A DNA stretch of 6,521 bases from NCBI GenBank assembly GCA_015494845.1, contig WGAL01000148.1, positions 1 to 6,521 on the forward strand. The letters are read 5' to 3'. The first letter of the stretch is position 1; each line of letters starts with the position of its first letter. Under the pieces are notes generated by a model, which saw only the letters and a program-made list of their open reading frames with translations, was not told the origin of the DNA and searched no databases. The DNA comes from Melioribacteraceae bacterium (lineage in GTDB: Bacteria > Bacteroidota > Ignavibacteria > Ignavibacteriales > Melioribacteraceae). The position numbers and the translations under genes were made by a program. This document shows, piece after piece, positions 1-5,716 of the stretch.

Positions 1-650
1 GGAATGTGAATATTTTTAATTGCATCGGAAATCGGGAGCAAATTGTTTTTTTCGATTACTTCTTGCGAAAGAGTTTCCGGCATAAACGAAGCGAATGTTT
101 CAACGGCGTTTTTAATTAACTTGCGTAAACCGAGTTCGCCGACTTTCTTCTCGCGCAGTGATTTCGGGATTTTGTAAAAAGGAATGATTTTGCCGGTGTG
201 TAAAAAATCTTGCGATTCCGCGCTTTCGAGTTTGTCGAAATCCGGATGAACAAATTGCAAGTGTCCGTAGCGCGTGATATTCGGTTTTGCGGAAATCGCG
301 TAGAAATTTCCGGTTCTGAAATAATCGGAAAAATACTTAATTCCGTTAAACCAAATTCCGTCGAAAAAACCTTTTTCGTCGCGGAAAGTTACCTTCAAAA
401 AATTTCGCTTGAACGATTTTATCACTTCGCTTGCAACTACTTCGCCGACCGCGGTAATTTCGCCGTCGTAGCCGTTTGCAACGTATTGGTAAATTTCGGA
501 AGTCGTTAAAATTGTGGAACGGTCTAAATATTGCGTCGGAAAATAAAGGAGCAAATCGCGGACGGTTTCAATTCCGATTTTCTTAAACAGTTCGGCTCTT
601 TTTGGCCCAACGGTTTTAAGATATTGTATCGGGGTTTGAATACCGTTCAT
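1..650 (-). CDS. recG: ATP-dependent DNA helicase RecG, N-terminal part (cut by left window edge)
   Basis: RecG is a cytoplasmic helicase that binds branched DNA (stalled forks, Holliday junctions) and drives fork regression and branch migration. The visible part is the first 216 residues, read leftwards from the ATG at 650. Residues 8-38 carry the family's opening signature (IQYLKTVGPKRAELFKKIGI, then TVRDLLLYFP and the Y-x-DRS that follows it). Residues about 60-135 match the OB-fold 'wedge' domain that splits the junction, including a WFN stretch near 100 and HPDF at 135-138. Residues 156-183 (IPFYKIPKSL, then LRKLIKNAVE) and the last visible residues NIHI are the usual linker before the helicase core. 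The Walker A/B helicase motifs would lie beyond the left edge, so activity cannot be judged. The start lies 3 nt after the gpsA stop (TGA-TAA-ATG) with no clear Shine-Dalgarno, which suggests translational coupling to gpsA. No frameshift is seen. Confidence 0.92.
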   Translation of the reverse strand, partial: MNGIQTPIQYLKTVGPKRAELFKKIGIETVRDLLLYFPTQYLDRSTILTTSEIYQYVANGYDGEITAVGEVVASEVIKSFKRNFLKVTFRDEKGFFDGIWFNGIKYFSDYFRTGNFYAISAKPNITRYGHLQFVHPDFDKLESAESQDFLHTGKIIPFYKIPKSLREKKVGELGLRKLIKNAVETFASFMPETLSQEVIEKNNLLPISDAIKNIHI

Positions 651-653
651 TTA

Positions 654-1652
654 TCAATATTCAGGCTTCATTTCCCGCGTCATCAATTCGTAAGTTATCA
701 TTTGCGGGTCGGCTTCGTTGTAAAGCACGTCGTAAACCGCTTTTGAAATCGGAATATCGACTTGGTGTTTTGCCGCAAGTTCGTTTACCGATCTGCAAGT
801 TTCCACTCCTTCGGCAACCATTTTCATTGACGCGATGATCTCTTTCAATTTCCGTCCTTTGCCGATTTGCTCGCCGACGTAACGGTTGCGACTATGCTTA
901 CTCATACACGTTACGATTAAATCGCCCATTCCGGAAAGTCCGGCAAACGTCTCCCTTCTTGCGCCGAATTCCATTCCGAGACGAGTGATTTCCGCAATAG
1001 CGCGCGTCATAATTGCCGCTTTTGTGTTATCGCCGAAACCAACGCCGTCTATTATTCCTGCCGCAATAGCGATTACGTTTTTGAACGCGCCGCCAAGTTC
1101 CGCGCCGATTAAGTCTGTGGTGTAATAAACTCTGAAATACGAGTTCATAAAAGCGGATTGAATAATTTTCGCAACTTCCTCGTTATTCGACGCGGCGGTA
1201 ACCGCGGTAGGAATTTTACGGCTTACTTCCTCTGCGTGACTTGGGCCTGTAAGCGCGCCGATTTTATCTTTATTGATTTTTTTTAAAACGTCTTTCAAAA
1301 TACCGGATACGGTTAAAAGCGTTCCTTTTTCGATTCCTTTGGAAACGCTGACAAAAATCGTGTTCTTAAAATCTTTTTTGGAAATTTTTTCCAGCGACGA
1401 ACGAATAAATTGCGTGGGAATTGCTACGACAATCATATGCCTGTTGTCGGTCGCTTCGTCCAAATCGTTTGTTATTTCAAGTCCGTCAGGTAATTTCACG
1501 CCAGGCAAAAATATTTTGTTCTCGCGATGCTTAATTAAATCTTTCGCATACTTTTTATTGAATTCCCACAGCGTAACTTCGTGCCCGTTATTTTCCAAAA
1601 CTATCGCGAGGGTTGTTCCCCAACTGCCTGCGCCAAGAACCGTTACTTTCAT
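654..1652 (-). CDS. gpsA: NAD(P)+-dependent glycerol-3-phosphate dehydrogenase
   Basis: GpsA reduces dihydroxyacetone phosphate to sn-glycerol-3-phosphate in the cytoplasm, supplying the backbone for phospholipids. The protein is 332 residues, the normal family length. The Rossmann dinucleotide motif GAGSWG is at residues 7-12, directly after the first beta strand, which fixes the start. Other family blocks are SKGIEKG at 104-110 (conserved Lys105), LTGPSHAEEV at 134-143, and GAELGGAFKN at 183-192 with the expected catalytic Lys191. The substrate-domain blocks are NTKAA at 209-213, GLSGMGDL at 238-245 and SRNR at 254-257, followed by VAEGVET at 279-285. All key residues are present. A Shine-Dalgarno AAGG (1662-1659 on the minus strand) sits 6 nt before the ATG. 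The gene follows plsY by 19 nt and precedes recG by 3 nt. Having GpsA next to PlsY joins substrate production with its first acylation. Confidence 0.97.
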   Translation of the reverse strand: MKVTVLGAGSWGTTLAIVLENNGHEVTLWEFNKKYAKDLIKHRENKIFLPGVKLPDGLEITNDLDEATDNRHMIVVAIPTQFIRSSLEKISKKDFKNTIFVSVSKGIEKGTLLTVSGILKDVLKKINKDKIGALTGPSHAEEVSRKIPTAVTAASNNEEVAKIIQSAFMNSYFRVYYTTDLIGAELGGAFKNVIAIAAGIIDGVGFGDNTKAAIMTRAIAEITRLGMEFGARRETFAGLSGMGDLIVTCMSKHSRNRYVGEQIGKGRKLKEIIASMKMVAEGVETCRSVNELAAKHQVDIPISKAVYDVLYNEADPQMITYELMTREMKPEY

Positions 1653-1658
1653 TTTTCG

Positions 1659-1662
1659 CCTT
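1659..1662 (-). promoter_or_regulatory. Shine-Dalgarno of gpsA
   Basis: On the minus strand AAGG lies 6 nt upstream of the gpsA ATG, inside the 19-nt gap after the plsY stop. It supports the start at 1652, which also places the GAGSWG nucleotide-binding loop at the usual distance from the N-terminus. Confidence 0.6.
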
Positions 1663-1671
1663 AAAATTCGT

Positions 1672-2331
1672 TTATGATTTTTTTATTTTGATTTTATTCT
1701 CTTTTCCTTTTAACAACCGCTCGATATTTTTACGGTGCGTGTAAATTACAAGCGCAGAAGTTAAAATCACGAATGGAAGAATTGTGTAGTAACCTGGAAT
1801 ATCCACGCCGAAAACGTTTTCCCTAATGATAATAATTAAAGGCAACGCAATTGCGGCTGTAATCGAACCGAGAGAAACGTATTTGGTTGCCAAAACAACA
1901 ATGAAAAATATCGCAACGGCAATCAGCATATCGACAGTTACAATCGTTACTAAAAAGCCGAGAGCGGTTGCAATTCCTTTTCCGCCTTTGAATCCGGCAA
2001 AGATTGTCCACACGTGCCCCATTACCGCGGCTAGTCCTGCAAGAATTTGAACAAGCGTAAAATTATCGAACGGAGTTTGGTTGCTGAACGGTAAGTTTCC
2101 GCCGAAAAGACGCGCGATTACAACAACGGCAAACGCGCCTTTAAACGCGTCGAACAGAATAACGAAAATCCCGTATTTCCAACCGAGCACGCGGATTGTA
2201 TTTGTTCCGCCTGCGTTTCCGCTTCCGTGTTCGCGAATATCAATTCCTTTAACGAGTTTACTAACGATAATACTTGTAGGAATTGACCCGACCAAATAGG
2301 ACAAAACCAAAATTAAAATTAAATTCCACAT
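1672..2331 (-). CDS. plsY: Acyl-phosphate:glycerol-3-phosphate acyltransferase PlsY (membrane)
   Basis: PlsY is an inner-membrane enzyme that moves an acyl group from acyl-phosphate to the sn-1 position of glycerol-3-phosphate, the first committed step of phospholipid synthesis in most bacteria. The 219-residue protein is strongly hydrophobic, with several transmembrane stretches (about 2-24, 53-73, 95-112, 120-150, 154-169 and 182-197). The three PlsY motifs are intact: GSIPTS at 15-20, GSGNAGGTNT at 36-45 followed by RVLG, and GHVW at 105-108 with FKGGKG at 114-119. The C-terminal tail is short and Lys-rich, expected on the cytoplasmic side. I chose the ATG at 2331 because AAGGTGG lies 8 nt before it and the first helix starts at once. 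An in-frame GTG at 2343 would add four residues but would use that ribosome site's own bases as the start codon. The gene heads the plsY-gpsA-recG set. Confidence 0.96.
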   Translation of the reverse strand: MWNLILILVLSYLVGSIPTSIIVSKLVKGIDIREHGSGNAGGTNTIRVLGWKYGIFVILFDAFKGAFAVVVIARLFGGNLPFSNQTPFDNFTLVQILAGLAAVMGHVWTIFAGFKGGKGIATALGFLVTIVTVDMLIAVAIFFIVVLATKYVSLGSITAAIALPLIIIIRENVFGVDIPGYYTILPFVILTSALVIYTHRKNIERLLKGKENKIKIKKS

Positions 2332-2339
2332 AAAATCTT

Positions 2340-2346
2340 CCACCTT
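2340..2346 (-). promoter_or_regulatory. Shine-Dalgarno deciding the plsY start
   Basis: AAGGTGG on the minus strand ends 8 nt before the ATG at 2331. The alternative GTG start at 2343 lies inside this site, so the site favours the ATG. Confidence 0.65.
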
Positions 2347-2363
2347 GATTCAATTTAAAACTT

Positions 2364-2371
2364 AAAATATA
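2364..2371 (-). promoter_or_regulatory. Possible -10/-7 promoter element for plsY-gpsA-recG
   Basis: On the minus strand the sequence TATATTTT lies about 33 nt before the plsY ATG and just after the terminator of the upstream glycosyltransferase. It resembles both a sigma70 -10 box (TATATT) and the TAnnTTTG element of Bacteroidetes-type promoters, with the last base differing. No good -35 or -33 element is visible. A promoter is expected here because the terminator should block read-through, but the region is AT-rich and such matches occur by chance. Confidence 0.3.
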
Positions 2372-2382
2372 AGATTTTGATT

Positions 2383-2411
2383 AAAAAGAAAAACGGAAAG
2401 TTTGTTCCGTT
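2383..2411 (-). terminator. Rho-independent terminator after the family 2 glycosyltransferase gene
   Basis: Read on the minus strand, a perfect 7-bp stem (AACGGAA / TTCCGTT, positions 2411-2405 and 2398-2392) with a 6-nt loop runs into a T-rich tract, TTTTTCTTTTT, that overlaps the end of the stem. The hairpin begins 10 nt after the TAA of the glycosyltransferase gene. The plus-strand side of the hairpin has no T run, so it should work only leftwards. It separates the glycosyltransferase from plsY-gpsA-recG. Confidence 0.8.
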
Positions 2412-2421
2412 AACATGAAAA

Positions 2422-3075
2422 TTATTGATGTTGCTTCTCTAAAATATCATTGCAAATTCCGCTTTCCGTATCGCGGTGATAAACGTACGTTTTGAAATCT
2501 ACTTTCCGTATCGTGAAAATTTTTTCCGCGCGTTCGAAAAATTCGGAATCTTCGCTGTAAAAAATATTCTTAAATCCGTTTAATTTTATGAACACTTCAC
2601 GTTTGGCAAAAAACGTTCCGCCAATTACGCATTCGTCGAGATGAATTTTTTTCGTAACATCGTTTTTATCGGGAACGTAAGGATTGCCGATTATTTTAAC
2701 GCCTCCGTGCAAAAAATCAACATACGGATTTCCCTCTAAAATTTTTACGCGAAGTTCAAGATGTTCCGGCAGATATTCGTCGTCGCTTCCCAAAAACGTT
2801 ACGAATTTTCCGGATGCAAGCGCAATGCCGTTATTTAACGCAATTGGCAATTTCATATTTTGTTGCTTGAGGTATTTAATTCGCTTATCGCCTGAAATAA
2901 GTTTATTGACATATTCGTAAGAGTTGTCCGCGCTTCCGTCATCGACAATTATCAATTCCCATTTTTCAAATGTTTGTTTCAGAACCGAATCAACGGCGCG
3001 CGGCAAAAGTTTTTCGCGGTTGTAAGTCGGTAAAATCACGCTAACAGTAGGCGAATAATCGTCGTATAATTTCAT
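2422..3075 (-). CDS. Glycosyltransferase family 2 (GT-A fold), target sugar unknown
   Basis: This is a soluble GT-A glycosyltransferase expected to move a sugar from a nucleotide-sugar donor onto an envelope glycan or lipid carrier on the cytoplasmic face. At 217 residues it is essentially the bare catalytic domain, with no transmembrane helix. Residues 11-20 (VSVILPTYNR) form the first strand and nucleotide-binding loop, and VDDGS at 44-48 holds the Asp pair contacting the nucleotide. LGSDDEY at 95-101 is the DxD-type metal site, with Gly96 where many relatives have Asp. GGTFFAKREVF at 152-162 and the SEDSEF block at 174-179 (with the expected catalytic acid) complete the family pattern, and YHRD at 199-202 closes it. 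The start at 3075 puts strand 1 close to the N-terminus. No Shine-Dalgarno is visible. It is divergent from the plus-strand family 4 glycosyltransferase across 54 bp and has its own terminator. The acceptor and sugar cannot be told. Confidence 0.9.
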   Translation of the reverse strand: MKLYDDYSPTVSVILPTYNREKLLPRAVDSVLKQTFEKWELIIVDDGSADNSYEYVNKLISGDKRIKYLKQQNMKLPIALNNGIALASGKFVTFLGSDDEYLPEHLELRVKILEGNPYVDFLHGGVKIIGNPYVPDKNDVTKKIHLDECVIGGTFFAKREVFIKLNGFKNIFYSEDSEFFERAEKIFTIRKVDFKTYVYHRDTESGICNDILEKQHQ

Positions 3076-3129
3076 ACTTGGGAAAATAATTTTTATTTTT
3101 GAAGTTTAATTTACTTGCTATAATAAGAT
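3076..3129. other. AT-rich divergent intergenic region between two glycosyltransferase genes
   Basis: This 54-bp gap separates the start codons of the leftward family 2 and rightward family 4 glycosyltransferases and must carry the signals for both. It is very AT-rich. The rightward promoter candidate is listed separately. For the leftward gene no convincing promoter or Shine-Dalgarno is seen. The near-palindromic box at 3119-3125 also reads TATTAT on the minus strand, which could serve as a -10 with a leader of roughly 35-40 nt, but it lacks a -35. Confidence 0.6.
3116..3124 (+). promoter_or_regulatory. Extended -10 promoter box for the family 4 glycosyltransferase operon
   Basis: TGCTATAAT is a perfect extended -10 element (TGn plus TATAAT). 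There is no good -35 at 16-18 nt; the nearest partial match, TTGAAG at 3099-3104, is only 14 nt away. Extended -10 promoters can work without a -35. The box ends 5 nt before the ATG at 3130, so transcription should begin at about the start codon. Confidence 0.5.
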
Positions 3130-4248
3130 ATGAAAATTCTTGTAATTAATTGGCGTTGCATTAAAAATCCCGAAATGGGCGGCGCGGAAGTTCATATGCA
3201 CGAAATTTTCAAACGCGTCGCGGCAAAGGGACACGACGTAACGCTTGTGGCGCATAATTTTAACGGCGCGGCGAAAAATGAAATTTTAGACGGAATAAAT
3301 ATCATTCGCGTAGGCAATAAAGTTTTGTTTGACGTTGCTGTTAAGCGTTTTTATAAAAAAAAATTAAGCAAAGAAAAATTCGATTTGGTTGTCGATGACA
3401 TTTCAAAAATTCCGTTGAACACGCCAAAATTTGTTAAAGAACCGCTTGTCGGAATTATTCACCACATTCACGGTGATTCGCTTTACAGGGAACTTCCTTA
3501 TCCGTTGGCAAAATATATTGTCGAAAAAGAAAAACAAATTCCTTATGTTTATTCCCAAACGCCGATATTTACAGTTTCTCCGAGTACGAGAAAAGAATTA
3601 ATCGATATGGGTTTGCAGCCGCATAAAATTGATTTCCTATACAACGCAATTAATCACGAACTTTACAAATCAGTTAAAACGGAAAAGGCAAATCACCCAG
3701 TTATCACTTACATCGGAAGAATAAAAAAATACAAACAAATTGAAAAAGTGTTGGATGCGCTTCCGCTATTGTTGACTGAGTTTCCTAATTTGGAATTCCG
3801 CATTGGCGGAAGAGGCGATTACGAAGAGACGCTGAAGAAAATTGTAAAAGAGAAAAATCTTGACAAGCGCGTAAAGTTTTTAGGTTTTCTTTCGGAAGAA
3901 GAAAAAGCGCGCGAACTCGGCAAAGCGTGGGTTTTCGTGACTTTGGCAATGAAAGAAGGCTGGGGAATTACGGTAATTGAAGCAAACGCAATGGGAACGC
4001 CGGTTGTCGGTTCGGACGTGCAAGGTTTGCGCGATTCGATTCGCGATTTTGAAACCGGTTTTCTCGTAAATATGAACAATAAAGTTGCCGTCGCGGAAAA
4101 AATCGGCGAACTTTTGCGAAACAAAGATTTGCGCGAGGAATTTTCGAAAAACGCTAAAATTTGGTCAGAAAAATTCACGTGGGAAAATTCGGCGAATCAT
4201 TTTCTCGAACAAGTCCGCAAATGGTATCCGCAATTAATTTCCAAATGA
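3130..4248 (+). CDS. Glycosyltransferase family 4 (GT-B fold), target sugar unknown
   Basis: This is a GT-B glycosyltransferase of the retaining family 4 type, expected to act in the cytoplasm on an envelope polysaccharide, lipopolysaccharide or glycolipid. Its 372 residues are the usual length. The N-terminal acceptor domain opens with MKILVINW and the GGAE motif at 17-20, typical of this family, followed by GHDVTLV at 34-40. The hinge and start of the donor domain are at about 188-200, with TYIGRIKKYK at 193-202. Family landmarks follow: IGGRGDYEE at 225-233, KFLGFLSEEEK at 249-259 and the EX7E motif EGWGITVIE (Glu276 and Glu284) that binds the donor. TPVVGSDVQGL at 290-300 and GFLV at 310-313 complete the domain. 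The start is set by the first beta strand, as later ATGs would remove it. No Shine-Dalgarno precedes it. It overlaps the next gene by 4 nt. Confidence 0.93.
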   Translation: MKILVINWRCIKNPEMGGAEVHMHEIFKRVAAKGHDVTLVAHNFNGAAKNEILDGINIIRVGNKVLFDVAVKRFYKKKLSKEKFDLVVDDISKIPLNTPKFVKEPLVGIIHHIHGDSLYRELPYPLAKYIVEKEKQIPYVYSQTPIFTVSPSTRKELIDMGLQPHKIDFLYNAINHELYKSVKTEKANHPVITYIGRIKKYKQIEKVLDALPLLLTEFPNLEFRIGGRGDYEETLKKIVKEKNLDKRVKFLGFLSEEEKARELGKAWVFVTLAMKEGWGITVIEANAMGTPVVGSDVQGLRDSIRDFETGFLVNMNNKVAVAEKIGELLRNKDLREEFSKNAKIWSEKFTWENSANHFLEQVRKWYPQLISK

Positions 4249-5708
4249 AAAAAATAATTTTAATATTGTTTTTGCCTCTGTTGATTTTTGCGCAAGATTC
4301 CCACTATTGGAATATTTTCTCAGGCAATTTGTCCTCGTTGCTCGGCGCGTCGTCTATCGCCGGAATTGATGATTTTTCCACCGCGTTTTACAATCCCGGT
4401 TATTTGGGGAAAGTTTCGCCGAATTTCAGTTTGAACGGAAATATTTTCAGTTTTCAGGAAAACAAAGCGTACAACGCCGCCGGAGCAAATAACAACACTT
4501 ATTCATCCTCGTTCGGTATTTTGCCGAATATGACCGCCGGGCCAATTCCGTTCCAACTCGATAAAAAAGGCAGACTCGGCTACGTGATTTTTCAAAAGTC
4601 TTACGCTTCGAACGATTATTCGTTTATTAAACAAGAATTCCGTGATTTAATTCCGTCATTTGAAATTAATAATCATACAATTTACGAAGGCGACGAATTT
4701 TATTCCGGCGAGTTCGAATTAAATAAAGACCTTACGGAATATTGGGCAGGAATAAGTTGGGGACGATATGAAAACGGCTTCGGTTTCGGAATTTCGTTTT
4801 TCGCGGCAATTAGAAATCAGCAAAATTTTTTCCAACTGAATTCACTCGCCGCGGATTTACAAAACGACGTAGCAGTTACTACGAACTTACGCTACAAACT
4901 TGATATGTTCGACGTTAGACTACTCGCCAAAGTCGGCACGGTTTACGAAAACGAAGATTTAAGTTTGGGACTTACTTTCACGACGCCGAGCGTTCATTTT
5001 TACAGTGACGCTTCGCTTGGCGGTTACATTTCTTCAACAGGATTGTATTATCGAGACGACGAAGGTAATTTACATGGGCCTCACGACTTTGTCGCGACAA
5101 ACACGGAGAAAAATCTTTCGACAAATTACCGTTCCCCTTTTTCAATTGGGTTTGCTTTTATAAAAAAAATTAATGAATTCGAATTTGGCTTTGGCGCGGA
5201 ATATTTTGCGTCAATTTCTTTAAATACCGTTATTTCGCCTAAAGACGCAGAGTTCGTAATTACCAATCCTTCTGGGGAAGAACTTCCTGTAAACGGAAAA
5301 CTTGCGGTGATAACCACCTATCAAGAAGCGAGTCCGGTTTTTAATTACGGATTTTTTATAGAACGTAAAATCACAAATCAATTGGACGCTTATTTTAATT
5401 TCAGAACCGATTTTTCCGCATCGAAAAAACACGGCGAGGAATTTGTTTACGTAAATAACGATATGTGGAACTTTTATCATCTGACGCTTGGCGCAATTTA
5501 CAAAACGCGAAAAATTTCGGTTGGAATTGCGGCGCAATACAGTTTATCGCGCGACAAAAATATTCCAAGTTTAACCAATTTGAATTCCAACGGAATTAAC
5601 AGCGATGATTTTTTTCTAATCAATAACGACAATACCGAAATGAATTTGGTTTATAACAGATTATTAATTTCAGTCGGAATTACGTATTTTCTCGAACCAT
5701 TATTTTAG
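4245..5708 (+). CDS. Outer-membrane beta-barrel protein, FadL/PorV-like, function unknown
   Basis: This is predicted to be an exported outer-membrane barrel of 487 residues. Residues 1-16 form a signal peptide: MKK, a hydrophobic core and a likely cut after Ala16 (IFA-Q). The mature N-terminal block at 34-55 (GASSIAGIDDF, then AFYNPGYLG) resembles the 'G-A-x-x-A-x-x-D-D-x-x-A-x-x-x-N-P-x-x-L' signature of the FadL/OmpP1 hydrophobe transporters and PorV-type proteins. Many later stretches alternate aromatic, Gly and polar residues as in barrel strands: GFGFGISFF at 178-186, FEFGFGAEYF at 312-321, KISVGIAAQY at 423-432. The final strand ISVGITYF ends in a C-terminal Phe, the common assembly signal. 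I chose the ATG at 4245 over an in-frame ATG at 4161: the latter adds 28 residues that only shadow the upstream gene and bury the signal peptide. The ATG overlaps the upstream stop (ATGA), and there is no Shine-Dalgarno. The ligand is unknown. Confidence 0.82.
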   Translation: MKKIILILFLPLLIFAQDSHYWNIFSGNLSSLLGASSIAGIDDFSTAFYNPGYLGKVSPNFSLNGNIFSFQENKAYNAAGANNNTYSSSFGILPNMTAGPIPFQLDKKGRLGYVIFQKSYASNDYSFIKQEFRDLIPSFEINNHTIYEGDEFYSGEFELNKDLTEYWAGISWGRYENGFGFGISFFAAIRNQQNFFQLNSLAADLQNDVAVTTNLRYKLDMFDVRLLAKVGTVYENEDLSLGLTFTTPSVHFYSDASLGGYISSTGLYYRDDEGNLHGPHDFVATNTEKNLSTNYRSPFSIGFAFIKKINEFEFGFGAEYFASISLNTVISPKDAEFVITNPSGEELPVNGKLAVITTYQEASPVFNYGFFIERKITNQLDAYFNFRTDFSASKKHGEEFVYVNNDMWNFYHLTLGAIYKTRKISVGIAAQYSLSRDKNIPSLTNLNSNGINSDDFFLINNDNTEMNLVYNRLLISVGITYFLEPLF

Positions 5709-5712
5709 GAGG
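5707..5712 (+). promoter_or_regulatory. Perfect Shine-Dalgarno of the short-chain dehydrogenase, overlapping the upstream stop
   Basis: AGGAGG lies 4 nt before the ATG at 5717, and its first two bases are the last two of the TAG stop of the barrel-protein gene. It fixes the dehydrogenase start and suggests efficient independent initiation on the shared mRNA. Confidence 0.85.
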
Positions 5713-5716
5713 AAAA

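Noticed and set aside
210..746. Open frames on the plus strand at 210-509 and 531-746
   Set aside because: They lie opposite recG and gpsA, which have clear family motifs on the minus strand; the plus-strand translations show no domain pattern or ribosome site.
1273..1677. 134-residue plus-strand open frame opposite gpsA
   Set aside because: It is the antisense shadow of the gpsA N-terminal half and has no recognisable motif.
1823..2299. Open frames overlapping plsY on both strands
   Set aside because: They are alternate-frame readings of a gene whose PlsY motifs are intact; compositions such as runs of Arg/Cys/Asn are typical of shadows.
2332..2343. GTG start at 2343 for plsY
   Set aside because: The GTG is inside the AAGGTGG ribosome site that serves the ATG at 2331, and the extra four residues are not part of the PlsY family pattern.
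2422..3075. The family 2 glycosyltransferase as a truncated pseudogene because of its short length
   Set aside because: All catalytic-domain motifs through the ED block and the YHRD end are present, and a terminator follows shortly after the stop, so it looks like a complete small enzyme.
3819..4178. 119-residue minus-strand open frame opposite the family 4 glycosyltransferase
   Set aside because: It covers the part encoding the conserved donor-binding EX7E region on the plus strand and is Ser/Phe-rich without a motif.
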